DNA from: CAYPGT01 sp964512985
GTDB taxonomy: Bacteria > Cyanobacteriota > Vampirovibrionia > LMEP-6097
DNA: 64,000 nt
NCBI GenBank assembly: GCA_964512985.1
Contig: CAZELI010000005.1
Location: 1-64,000, forward strand
Direction: 5' to 3'
Below are positions 8,080 through 15,423 of this stretch, piece after piece. How positions within the stretch are numbered: the stretch's first letter is position 1; each line of letters starts with the position of its first letter. A model generated the notes under the pieces. The model was not told where the DNA came from. It worked only from the letters and a program-made list of their open reading frames with translations, and ran no database searches. The translations under genes were made by a program, and so were the position numbers.

Positions 8080-9150
8080 TTGGCGTTACCAAATAATTTA
8101 ATTTCAAATTTTATAGTTCTTAACCTACCAGCTACAGTTAAGAACCCTGCACCAGTATGGGACGGTAAACAGACAATGTTTATACCAGAGAGCTGTGCAA
8201 GGCAGATATTAGTAGGAACTGAAGATGACATAAAGACTCTACCAAAAGCAATTAAAGATAGAGTCACTAAATCTGATGAAATAGCCTTAAAGACAAAAAA
8301 AACTAATATTACTAACACTGCAATTAGGAAAGCAGGAGATGCTTATAGTTATTTACTTAAAGTTTCCTGTGGACTTGATAGTCAAAAAAGAGGGGAACCA
8401 CATATCTTGGGGCAAATCAAAGATGCTTGGAGAAAATTTGAAGATACATACCAAGATAGAGCAAAAAAACTAAGTAGTATCATACAAGCTATCTTTGAAG
8501 ATGCAAATAAAATTAGAACTAATATACTAAATCATTTAAAACCTATTAATTATGCTGTTGCAGCAAAAGATTTAATAGGTATCAAAGGAGGGGAACGAAT
8601 TTTAATTATTGCTGAAAAAGCTGGAATAACTACTGATATTGCGAAAGCTTTAGGAAAAGAATGCATAACAGCTGTAAAAGAGATTGTAATAAGCCATCCT
8701 AATTCTCAAGCTTTATCTGACAGAATTGGAGATTTGAAACTTGCAATAGCTAATAAAACAATTAAAGCTAATATTATTCCTATCGACTTCCAAACATTAT
8801 TAACTAAAGGTTGTGATAGTTATGATCATATATTTATTTGCCAAGCTATGAATGATAATGAAGTAGATCGAAACTTAATCAATCTATGGCAAACAAGATC
8901 TAGAAATGATGGAAAGATAGTTCACCTAAAGGGTAATCCTTTAGCTAAAAATACAACAACGAATTTATGGCAAGATGCTTCTTTAAAAAACTTTGTGACT
9001 CCTGAGAATATAAGTGAGTTTTATAAAACATGTATGGAGAAAGATCATAAAACATTAGCGCATGCCGAAAAAGCCTGTGATTATTGTTCTGATAAAAGAG
9101 TTAACAATGAAAAACCTAGAGTTGCAGAAATGCTAGCTTTGGCTAGCTAA
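8080..9150 (+). CDS. degenerate glutamyl-tRNA reductase-like protein
   Basis: Residues 85-150 match the GluTR (HemA) core: GLDSQKRGEPHILGQIKDA aligns with the GLDS...GEPQILGQVK signature, followed by the helical segment ending NKIRTN. The catalytic Cys region (STCNRTE in HemA) corresponds to ESCARQI, with Cys39 and Arg41 kept. Two features of the active enzyme are missing: the active-site His before the GLDS block is Tyr, and the NADPH-binding GxGxxx loop is replaced by IIAEKAGITT. The protein has 356 residues against about 420 in HemA, and the C-terminal dimerisation domain is short. The start is TTG; no ATG occurs before residue 33. No other haem-pathway gene lies nearby. A divergent paralogue with a changed activity is likelier than true HemA. 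Confidence 0.7.
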   Translation: MALPNNLISNFIVLNLPATVKNPAPVWDGKQTMFIPESCARQILVGTEDDIKTLPKAIKDRVTKSDEIALKTKKTNITNTAIRKAGDAYSYLLKVSCGLDSQKRGEPHILGQIKDAWRKFEDTYQDRAKKLSSIIQAIFEDANKIRTNILNHLKPINYAVAAKDLIGIKGGERILIIAEKAGITTDIAKALGKECITAVKEIVISHPNSQALSDRIGDLKLAIANKTIKANIIPIDFQTLLTKGCDSYDHIFICQAMNDNEVDRNLINLWQTRSRNDGKIVHLKGNPLAKNTTTNLWQDASLKNFVTPENISEFYKTCMEKDHKTLAHAEKACDYCSDKRVNNEKPRVAEMLALAS

Positions 9151-9164
9151 ATTATGAAAACCAC

Positions 9165-9197
9165 AGTTTTTCGAACCGCATCTCCACCGTTCACTTT
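9165..9197. repeat. direct repeat, left copy, flanking the HigBA module
   Basis: The block containing TTCGAACCGCATCTCCAC and ending GTTCACTTT recurs at 9931-9962 with one substitution and one extra T. It resembles the 3' end of a tRNA (T-loop TTCGAAC followed by stem and acceptor strands), but no full tRNA is present. Confidence 0.75.
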
Positions 9198-9278
9198 CAG
9201 CCACTAATTTAGTCCTAACATTTGACACTTTAATTAACAATGGAGTATAATAAATATATCCAATTGGGTATATAGTAA

Positions 9279-9632
9279 ATGAAGGTATTTTTCTATACAA
9301 AATCAAGTGGTAAAAGCCCAGTCTTGGCCTATATCGACGATCTAAGCCTCAAAGACAAAACTAAGCTACTTGGTTGTTTAGAAAGTATAGGGCAAATGGG
9401 CTTTGATAGTCCAAGAGTTGAATTCAGACAAATTGAAGGCAAGTTATGGGAGATCAAAATTAAGCTTAGTTCAGGAGGTCATAGACTTTTCTATGTAACT
9501 TTAACTAAAACAAGAATGATCTTACTACATGCCTACAAAAAGCAGTCGCAGAAAGCACCTAAAAAGGAAATCGAAATAGCATTAACTAGAATGCAAGAGG
9601 TAGAAGCAAATGAAAAATATTACAAAGAATAA
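9279..9632 (+). CDS. higB: HigB/RelE-superfamily toxin (phage Gp49-like)
   Basis: A 117-residue protein of the Gp49/HigB group: a short N-terminal strand, the helix pair ending in LGCLESIGQMG, then EGKLWEIKIKLSSGGHRLFYVT and MILLHAYKKQSQKAPKKEI, which are the typical RelE-fold strands with conserved Leu-Trp-Glu, Arg and a Lys-rich tail. Such toxins are ribosome-dependent mRNA interferases. The gene precedes and overlaps its antitoxin by 23 bases, the toxin-first order usual for HigBA. A TATATAGTAAATG context suggests a promoter immediately before the start. Confidence 0.88.
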   Translation: MKVFFYTKSSGKSPVLAYIDDLSLKDKTKLLGCLESIGQMGFDSPRVEFRQIEGKLWEIKIKLSSGGHRLFYVTLTKTRMILLHAYKKQSQKAPKKEIEIALTRMQEVEANEKYYKE

Positions 9633-9927
9633 AAAATCTAAAAAAGCTATTAGCTTAAAATCAGTGATTGATAAAAATCTGAAAGATCCAAATTTCGCTG
9701 AGCTTTATCAAAAAGAGCAATTAATTAATGCTATTGCAAAAATGATTTATGATATTCGCAAAAAAACGGGCATGACTCAATCTGAATTTGCAAAAGAAGT
9801 CCAAACTACTCAACCAGTTATCGCGAGGTTAGAAAGTGGTAAAGATAGTCGCACTCCATCTCTAGATTTATTAATGAGAATTGCAAATGCTGCTGGAACT
9901 AGACTAAACATTAAGTTTCAAGCTTAG
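9610..9927 (+). CDS. higA: HigA-type XRE antitoxin
   Basis: The 105-residue partner of the preceding toxin. Residues 50-100 form an XRE helix-turn-helix (MTQSEFAKEVQTTQPVIARL, then TPSLDLLMRIANAAG). The Lys-rich N-terminus with the segment LKDPNFAELYQKE is typical of antitoxins paired with Gp49-like toxins. It should bind the toxin and repress the operon. The reading frame overlaps the toxin gene, suggesting translational coupling. It ends just before the second copy of the flanking direct repeat. Confidence 0.9.
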   Translation: MKNITKNKKSKKAISLKSVIDKNLKDPNFAELYQKEQLINAIAKMIYDIRKKTGMTQSEFAKEVQTTQPVIARLESGKDSRTPSLDLLMRIANAAGTRLNIKFQA

Positions 9928-9930
9928 ATA

Positions 9931-9962
9931 AGTTTTCGAACCGCATCTCCACTGTTCACTTT
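9931..9962. repeat. direct repeat, right copy, flanking the HigBA module
   Basis: The second copy of the tRNA-3'-end-like repeat at 9165-9197. The two bracket the toxin-antitoxin pair almost exactly: one starts 15 bases after the previous gene, the other three bases after the antitoxin stop. Confidence 0.75.
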
Positions 9963-9979
9963 TTAAAATAAAACTTCGT

Positions 9980-10006
9980 TAAAATTGGCACGCCTGAAGG
10001 GACTTG
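9980..10006. repeat. duplicated 3' end of tRNA-Arg (att-like, distal copy)
   Basis: Twenty-seven bases match 11077-11103 with a single mismatch. The block covers the tRNA-Arg T-loop, T-stem and acceptor 3' strands, the CCA, and four bases beyond. It lies on the 3' side of the tRNA, about 1.1 kb away. This is the classical footprint of site-specific integration into a tRNA gene. Confidence 0.85.
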
Positions 10007-10017
10007 GTGACTAGGGT

Positions 10018-11028
10018 CTATTGTTGGTATTGCGCTAGCTTATATTTTCTTTGAATAGCAGTAAAATCTATAAACTGGCGACTATTCTGAACCTTATTAG
10101 CTACCTGAGCTTCAGTTGGAAGTTCTCGCTTATCATCAGACCTAAATTTAGGCACAGTAAAAGCTGCTTCAATAGCCTTTTGGATACCTAACGATTTACT
10201 CTCTTCTTCAATTTTTTGAAAGAGTCTAAATTGTTTCAATAATTGCTCTAGTTTAGTAATTTCGATTTCAATCTTAGGATAAACTCTTTCTGTAGTAAAT
10301 TTTATTGTCTCTCTCTTTTCGTAACAACTAAGTAACTGATAATCTATCAAATAAGCTAATTGGGATAGCCTTTTATTGATTAGCTTTTGTAAGTCTTCCT
10401 GATTCTCGCTAAGAAGTGCTTTTTTATAATCTTCAATAGTTTTATTTATTTTTGCTGCATATTCCTCATTGCTTTCTTTCAATAAATTCTCTAATGCAAA
10501 AAACAATATTCTTTCTTTTAACTCTATTGACTCCTTTGGTTGGTTGCTATGAAGAATTGTAGCCCACAAAGATCTTTTTCCAATGGAAGCTCTCCTCCAT
10601 CCCTTATTATCACTAAGTTCCACCTCTAAAGATTTCCTATCTGGTGCATTAGCTTTAAGCACTGGTTTCCTTTCAGTTTGAGTAGCTATTCTTGCTAAAC
10701 TTGCTTCTGCAATAGTACACTCTTCAAGAAGCCTAGGTCGTATGGAATCTTGCCACTTACGAGCCAAGGATCCAATTTTACGTCTCAAAGCTTTAAAAAA
10801 ATCGGGACTTTTCACTACTCCAAATTGCTCGTCTATTCCACTAATTAACTTGGGCAATCTCCCATAACTTTCTAGATCTATTTCACCTTGAATAGTTTGC
10901 AAATATTTTTTAAATCCCTTACTAGTATTTGGTAGAGTAAGAGTAGGCAACTTTGCTAACTCCCTTAATGAACTTTCTGTAAAGCCCAATGTATGAATTA
11001 TCGGATTCTTATCTATCATAAAGGGCAA
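10018..11028 (-). CDS. hypothetical protein, 336 aa (cargo of the tRNA-Arg islet)
   Basis: The only gene between the tRNA-Arg and the duplicated tRNA end. I do not recognise a family. The protein is basic and strongly helical, with long charged segments (residues 180-300) that may form coiled coils. There is no signal peptide, membrane segment or nuclease motif. It does not show the Arg-His-Arg-Tyr pattern of a tyrosine recombinase, so it is unlikely to be the integrase. It reads in the same direction as the tRNA, starting 55 bases downstream of it. No clear Shine-Dalgarno sequence is seen before the ATG; the second Met at residue 4 is an alternative. Confidence 0.65.
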   Translation of the reverse strand: MPFMIDKNPIIHTLGFTESSLRELAKLPTLTLPNTSKGFKKYLQTIQGEIDLESYGRLPKLISGIDEQFGVVKSPDFFKALRRKIGSLARKWQDSIRPRLLEECTIAEASLARIATQTERKPVLKANAPDRKSLEVELSDNKGWRRASIGKRSLWATILHSNQPKESIELKERILFFALENLLKESNEEYAAKINKTIEDYKKALLSENQEDLQKLINKRLSQLAYLIDYQLLSCYEKRETIKFTTERVYPKIEIEITKLEQLLKQFRLFQKIEEESKSLGIQKAIEAAFTVPKFRSDDKRELPTEAQVANKVQNSRQFIDFTAIQRKYKLAQYQQ

Positions 11029-11076
11029 TGTTATCTAGAAAACAGGATGTTGTCAAGGCTTCAGAGATTATTTAAC

Positions 11077-11103
11077 TAAAATTGGCACGCCTGAAGGGAG
11101 TTG
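11077..11103. repeat. tRNA-Arg 3' end block (att-like, proximal copy)
   Basis: The intact tRNA's copy of the 27-base block also present at 9980-10006. The identity stops inside the T-loop, as is usual where an element has replaced the 3' end of a tRNA gene with an identical sequence. Confidence 0.85.
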
Positions 11104-11159
11104 AACCCATGACCTTTGGTTCCGGAAACCAACGCTCTATCCAGCTGAGCTACAGGCGC
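11083..11159 (-). tRNA. tRNA-Arg (anticodon CCG)
   Basis: On the minus strand the acceptor GCGCCTG pairs with CAGGCGT. The D-arm is GCTC...GAGC, the anticodon stem TTGGT/ACCAA encloses TTCCGGA (anticodon CCG, reading CGG), and the T-arm contains GGGTTCAACTCCC. Discriminator G and an encoded CCA complete 77 bases. All four stems pair. Confidence 0.97.
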
Positions 11160-11179
11160 ATATAAAAACTATTATATCC

Positions 11180-12289
11180 CTATAGGACAATATCTCTGCC
11201 ATGCCGCAGTTTTTGCAATTCTTTTAAGAGATCTTTTTCGGCACCAGTTAAATTCTTAGGAGTTACTACTTTAATCTTCACATAGTGGTCACCAAGACGA
11301 GTAGGATTGTTTACTCTTGGCATGCCTTCACCTTTAAGCGTAATAACTTCACCTGATTGAGTTGCAGCCTTGATCTCGAGCTTCTTAGTACCACGTATAG
11401 TAGGTATCTCTAAGCTAGTCCCCAAGCTCGCTTCAGGAAATCCTATCTCTATCTCAGAATAGATATGAGCCTCATCACGCTGAAATTTAGCATGAGATTT
11501 AACATGAATCGATAAATAAATATCTCCCGGAGGTCCACCGTTAGTACTTGCGTCTCCCATGCCCGCAAGCCTCATATTAGCTCCATCATAGACACCCGCT
11601 GGAACCGTTACTTCCACTTCCTTAGTCTCTCTACGAAACCCTTTACCCTTGCAGGATGTACAAGGATTCTTCACAGCCTTACCGCTACCAGCGCAATTCG
11701 GACAAGTAGTAGTCTGTCTAATCTGCCCGAGGATTGTGTTCTGCACTGAACTCACTTGTCCAATACCATTACAAGTAGCGCAAGTGATGACGTCAGCAGG
11801 ATTCTCAGTACCTTTACCATCACAGTTAGAACATAGAACTAAAGGATTCAGTCTAATCTTCTTCTTAACTTCATGAACTGGATCCAAAAACTCTAAATTA
11901 ATATCGACAACGTGATCTTGTCCCTTAGTGGTTCTTCTACCGCCTCGAGATCTTGACGAAAATCCACCGCCTCCAAAAAAACTAGAGAAAATATCTCCTA
12001 AATCTTCAAAGCCTTCCGCTCCACCGAAGCCCGCTCCACCACCAAAGCCCCCCATTCCTTTAAGACCTTCCTTACCGTATTGGTCATAGATGGTACGTTT
12101 TTGAGGATCTTTAAGTGTGTCATAAGCTTCACCAAGCTTCTTAAACATCTCTTCGCTACCCGTCTCCTTATTATCTGGATGGTATTTTCTGGCAGCTTGT
12201 TTATAGGCAGACTTAATCTCTTTCTCATCAGCACCGCGAGAAACGCCTAATAATGTATAAAAATCGTCTGTATTTTGTGTTGACACCAC
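11180..12289 (-). CDS. dnaJ: chaperone DnaJ
   Basis: Co-chaperone that stimulates DnaK ATP hydrolysis and delivers unfolded proteins. The J-domain (residues 8-75) has HPD at 37-39, then a Gly/Phe-rich linker, then four zinc-binding repeats (CSNCDGKG, CATCNGIG, CPNCAGSG, CTSCKGKG), then the two C-terminal beta domains. The 369 residues are full length. The start codon is GTG; two consecutive GTG codons (12289 and 12286) are possible. On the minus strand TATAAT lies only seven bases before the first GTG and there is no Shine-Dalgarno sequence, so the message is probably leaderless. dnaK and grpE are not adjacent. Confidence 0.96.
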   Translation of the reverse strand: MVSTQNTDDFYTLLGVSRGADEKEIKSAYKQAARKYHPDNKETGSEEMFKKLGEAYDTLKDPQKRTIYDQYGKEGLKGMGGFGGGAGFGGAEGFEDLGDIFSSFFGGGGFSSRSRGGRRTTKGQDHVVDINLEFLDPVHEVKKKIRLNPLVLCSNCDGKGTENPADVITCATCNGIGQVSSVQNTILGQIRQTTTCPNCAGSGKAVKNPCTSCKGKGFRRETKEVEVTVPAGVYDGANMRLAGMGDASTNGGPPGDIYLSIHVKSHAKFQRDEAHIYSEIEIGFPEASLGTSLEIPTIRGTKKLEIKAATQSGEVITLKGEGMPRVNNPTRLGDHYVKIKVVTPKNLTGAEKDLLKELQKLRHGRDIVL

Positions 12290-12388
12290 TCAAAGCATTA
12301 TACTGTACTACCAAACCTTTATGCCACAAATAAGCCCAATTAGGGCTGAAAAGTTAATTAAAATCGAGAAGTTGGGCATAAATCACTC

Positions 12389-13351
12389 ATGAGTAAAATC
12401 CTTGTTTTTGCAGAATTAAGCGACGGAAACCTTAGTTCAGCCTCCAAAGAAATAATAAAATATGCTGCAGAAATCGCAGGTGCAAGCAACGTAGTGGCAA
12501 CAGTATTTGGAGCAAATGCAAGTAACGCGGCCACTGAAGCAAGTAAAGTAGGCGCTGCAAAAGTTTACTTAATTGATAGTCCAGAATTCGAAGCTTTCAG
12601 AAGCGATTTATTCTTAGCAGAATTCTTGAAGGTCATATCAACAGAAAACCCAGATCTAATATTAGCTAATAATTCAGTAGACGGGGAAGCTCTATTAGGA
12701 TTAGCCGCAGCGAAGACCAACTCTAATATAGCGACTGATTGCCTTGCGTACAATAAAGATTCTAATGAAGTCAGTAGAAGCATGTACTCTAACAAACTCT
12801 TAGTTCAATGCAAATTACAAGCAGGTCGTAAGTCATTCATAACTTTTAGACCGAACAATGTTAAAGCTCAATCAGAACAATCGTCATCTGGTGAAATCAT
12901 TACAGTAACAGCAAGCTCAAGTTCTAAGATTCAAGTACATGAAGTACAGAAATCAGCGACTAAAGAAGTAGCTCTAACTGAAGCTAGCATTATAGTGTCA
13001 GGTGGTAGAGCGATGGGTAACTCAGAGAACTTCTCTATTCTCAGAAGCTTCGCTTCTAAGATCGGTGCAGCTGTAGGAGCCTCTCGTGCAGCGGTAGACA
13101 GCGGTTATGCTCCGCACAGTATGCAAGTCGGACAGACAGGTAAAGTAGTAAGTCCTAATTTATATATAGCTTGCGGCATCTCTGGTGCGATACAACACTT
13201 TGCAGGAATGGGTTCTAGCAAGGTAATCGTCGCTATCAATAAAGATCCCGAAGCACCAATCTTCAAGAAAGCTGACTACGGAATTGTCGGTGATTTATTC
13301 GAAATATTACCAGCATTAACAGCGCAAGTAGATAATCTAGCGAAAGTGTAA
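12389..13351 (+). CDS. etfA: electron transfer flavoprotein alpha subunit
   Basis: Alpha subunit of ETF, which carries electrons from acyl-CoA or other dehydrogenases to the membrane using FAD. The N-terminal nucleotide-binding-like domain starts ILVFAELSDGNL. The C-terminal FAD domain shows SGGRAMG, GASRAAVDSGYAP, QVGQTGKVVSPNLYIACGISGAIQH and KDPEAPIFKKADYGIVGDL, the standard EtfA signature. Length (320) is normal. The partner etfB is not in the window, which is unusual because the two are normally adjacent. A small hairpin (AGCCCAATTAGGGCT) lies upstream. The gene runs divergently from dnaJ. Confidence 0.95.
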   Translation: MSKILVFAELSDGNLSSASKEIIKYAAEIAGASNVVATVFGANASNAATEASKVGAAKVYLIDSPEFEAFRSDLFLAEFLKVISTENPDLILANNSVDGEALLGLAAAKTNSNIATDCLAYNKDSNEVSRSMYSNKLLVQCKLQAGRKSFITFRPNNVKAQSEQSSSGEIITVTASSSSKIQVHEVQKSATKEVALTEASIIVSGGRAMGNSENFSILRSFASKIGAAVGASRAAVDSGYAPHSMQVGQTGKVVSPNLYIACGISGAIQHFAGMGSSKVIVAINKDPEAPIFKKADYGIVGDLFEILPALTAQVDNLAKV

Positions 13352-13381
13352 GTATTAATCGTCAACTTAAGCCGAAAATCT

Positions 13382-13494
13382 CGTCATCCTGAGGAGGAGC
13401 CGAAGGCGACGACGTAAGGATCCACTTCTATTAATAGACTATTCGTAATAGTGGATCCTTACGTCGCAACCTACGGTTGCTCCTCAGGATGACG
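13382..13494. repeat. PE1 palindromic element, complete
   Basis: Left arm with tip GCCGAAGGC, inner GGATCCAC, a loop of about 30 bases, inner GTGGATCC and a right arm with tip GCAACCTACGGTTGC. The arms carry different tips. It is preceded by GTCAACTTAAGCCGAAAA, which also precedes the copy at 14894, so the repeat unit extends to the left. Confidence 0.92.
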
Positions 13495-13533
13495 TATCAG
13501 TAACCATTTTTAAATAAGTGATAAAATGAACTT

Positions 13534-14238
13534 ATGGAAGAAATTCTATCAAGCTATCAAACTCAATTCACCGAACTACTTAGCAACAACCAGCAAGCGC
13601 CTTTTACGTTTTTACTGAGCTTAGGATTTTTAGGAGGTTTACTATCAAGCTTGCTTCCATGTATTTTATCGCTACTACCAATTAACTTAGCTTATATTGG
13701 AACACTCGATATCAAGAATAAACTAGAAGCTTTGCATAAGGCAGGCTCCTTTGTATTAGGCGTAGCTTGTGTGCTAACACTACTGGGGGTCTTTGGTAGT
13801 TTTGCGTTTGCAGTGTTTACAGAATACAAGGCTATTATTAATTTAACCGTAGGCATCGTTATCACTGTCATGGCATTAAACTTGGCACATATTATCAAAC
13901 TACCTCTACCACAGACTTTCACAAAGGTACCAGAATCTCATCCGTTTATAGTGGGCTTGGTGTTTGCCCTAGTAAGCTCACCCTGCTCAAGCCCTGTCTT
14001 AGTCAGCGTTGTAAGCATTGCAGCTAACTTAGGCTCCACATTAAAGAGTATAGTTTTGATGTTTGGTTATTCACTTGGTTATACTGCGATCATCTTCTTT
14101 GCTAGCTTGTTTACTGGCTTTGCCACACAGTTACATTGGTTCAGAGTTAACCATGATGTAGTCACCAAGATCTCCGCAGCGATACTCGGAATAATGGGTA
14201 TATTTTATATCTATATCGGAATCACTAATTTCCTATAA
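13534..14238 (+). CDS. ccdA: CcdA-type thiol:disulfide transmembrane protein
   Basis: An integral membrane protein with about six hydrophobic segments that carries reducing power across the membrane to extracytoplasmic thioredoxin-like partners, often for cytochrome c maturation. The two conserved cysteines lie in LLPC (Cys43) and SSPC (Cys151), each after a proline in the first and fourth helices, as in CcdA/DsbD-beta. Length 234 is typical. TGATAAAAT, an extended -10, ends six bases before the ATG and no Shine-Dalgarno sequence is seen. The stop codon shares a base with the start of the next gene (TAATG), so the two are coupled. Confidence 0.9.
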   Translation: MEEILSSYQTQFTELLSNNQQAPFTFLLSLGFLGGLLSSLLPCILSLLPINLAYIGTLDIKNKLEALHKAGSFVLGVACVLTLLGVFGSFAFAVFTEYKAIINLTVGIVITVMALNLAHIIKLPLPQTFTKVPESHPFIVGLVFALVSSPCSSPVLVSVVSIAANLGSTLKSIVLMFGYSLGYTAIIFFASLFTGFATQLHWFRVNHDVVTKISAAILGIMGIFYIYIGITNFL

Positions 14239-14852
14239 TGATTGACCTTAAAGAAATTAAAACTCAACTCAAGTCTAGGCTATCAACCCATCGTTACCAA
14301 CATACAGAGTCAGTAGTTGCTACAGCTCTTAAATTTACCGAAGCTATTAAGACTAATCCTCTATACGCAAACGAAGTCACAGAGAGCTTCGTAGAGAGAG
14401 TAGAAACTGCCGCTTGGTTGCATGACTGCTGTAAAGAATTAAAGAACGAAGAATTACTTACTCTTGCCGAGTTCTACGGTATAGAGATCTATGATGAAGA
14501 TCGTCAAAGTCCCAATATCTTGCATGCTAGAGTAGGAGCAGCATGGGCAGAAGAAGAATACGATATAGCTGATCCTTATATTATTAATGCCGTACGAGAT
14601 CATACTCTAGGCTCCATCAATATGCCTGCGATATCTAAGATTCTATATTTAGCAGATATGCTAGAACCTGGTCGTGACGCACATCATAAGTCTGTAGAGC
14701 TAGATAGATTAAGAGTAATTATCCTTGATGAGCATGACCTAGATAAAGCATTGTTAGAATCCATGAACTCTAAGATCCAATACGTCATCAAGAAGAACCA
14801 ACCTATACACCCCTTAAGCATTACAGCAAGAAATAGTCTGTTAAATAGCTGA
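14238..14852 (+). CDS. yqeK: YqeK-type HD-domain hydrolase
   Basis: An HD-superfamily metal-dependent phosphohydrolase. YqeK proteins of Firmicutes hydrolyse diadenosine tetraphosphate symmetrically. Visible metal ligands are His22 (QHTESV), His62-Asp63 in AAWLHDCCKE, a His in NILHARVG and RDHTLGS, followed by KILYLADMLEPGRD, which is diagnostic for this family. The usual gene neighbours nadD and rsfS are not here; instead it is translationally coupled to ccdA. Length 204 is normal. Confidence 0.9.
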   Translation: MIDLKEIKTQLKSRLSTHRYQHTESVVATALKFTEAIKTNPLYANEVTESFVERVETAAWLHDCCKELKNEELLTLAEFYGIEIYDEDRQSPNILHARVGAAWAEEEYDIADPYIINAVRDHTLGSINMPAISKILYLADMLEPGRDAHHKSVELDRLRVIILDEHDLDKALLESMNSKIQYVIKKNQPIHPLSITARNSLLNS

Positions 14853-14893
14853 ATCCTTCTTCATCTATAGACGTCAACTTAAGCCGAAAAGCT

Positions 14894-15000
14894 CGTCATC
14901 CTGAGGAGGAGCCGAAGGCGACGACGTAAGGATCCACTTCTATTAATAGACTATTCGTAATAGTGGATCCTTACGACCGCTTCGCGGTCTCAGGATGACG
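14894..15000. repeat. PE1 palindromic element, complete
   Basis: The left arm and loop are nearly identical to the copy at 13382; the right arm instead has the GACCGCTTCGCGGTC tip. Two copies 1.5 kb apart thus differ mainly by a swapped hairpin module in one arm. Confidence 0.92.
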
Positions 15001-15097
15001 GCGACGGGTACTACCTGCTTCTAAACTGGGTATAATAGTAATTAGAGCAATTTATCAATTAAGAAGTATCAAAAAAATGGATACAAAGGAGAGAATC

Positions 15098-15250
15098 ATG
15101 CCTAAAAAACTAGAAGACTGTGTAGCAAAAGTAAGTAAAAAAATCAAACCAAGAACGAAGGGACAATCCAAGAAATCAGCAGCCTGGGCTGTTTGCCAAA
15201 GCTCAGTGATGAAGAAGGGCGGAGCAAGTAAAAAACAACTAGGTAAATAA
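15098..15250 (+). CDS. small basic protein, 50 aa
   Basis: Starts MPKKLEDCVAKVSKKIK and contains SAAWAVCQSS. This resembles short proteins common in phage and some bacterial genomes that pair a CV..V segment with a W-x-x-C segment; their function is unknown to me. AAAGGAG eight bases before the ATG fixes the start. It has two cysteines, many lysines and no signal peptide. It is followed by a strong hairpin at 15281. Confidence 0.6.
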   Translation: MPKKLEDCVAKVSKKIKPRTKGQSKKSAAWAVCQSSVMKKGGASKKQLGK

Positions 15251-15280
15251 ACCCATATATATTAAAGAAATTTAATTACA

Positions 15281-15320
15281 TTATGACTAAAGACATTTTC
15301 CTAAATGCCTTTAGTCATAA
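15281..15320 (+). terminator. strong inverted repeat before the proline-rich protein gene
   Basis: TTATGACTAAAG pairs perfectly with CTTTAGTCATAA. An inner CATTT/AAATG continues the stem after one mismatch, leaving a four- to five-base loop. GGGTTTTGGGGTTTT follows, which is moderately T-rich. It may terminate the small gene at 15098 or act as an attenuator of the next gene. Confidence 0.5.
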
Positions 15321-15423
15321 GGGTTTTGGGGTTTTACGTAAATTGCGCAAATTTTTAGTTTCCGAAGAAATCCCTGCTAGGATATGTTGCCATTGCAGCA
15401 ACCAATCAGCAGAGGATAATCTT

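Noticed and set aside
9165..9197. A complete tRNA gene at the TTCGAACCGCATCTCCAC repeat
   Set aside because: Only the 3' half pattern is present; no matching T-stem 5' strand, anticodon arm or acceptor partner is found on either strand.
10018..11028. The 336-residue islet protein as an integrase
   Set aside because: No Arg-His-x-x-Arg...Tyr or serine-recombinase motif is visible, and the composition is that of a coiled, basic protein.
12389..13351. A hidden etfB next to etfA
   Set aside because: Neither flank contains a frame resembling the beta subunit; dnaJ and ccdA lie on either side.
15283..15423. A start 47 codons upstream of the proline-rich exported protein
   Set aside because: It would translate a strong hairpin and a low-quality N-terminus; the ATG at 15424 gives a clean signal peptide and has a GAGG before it.
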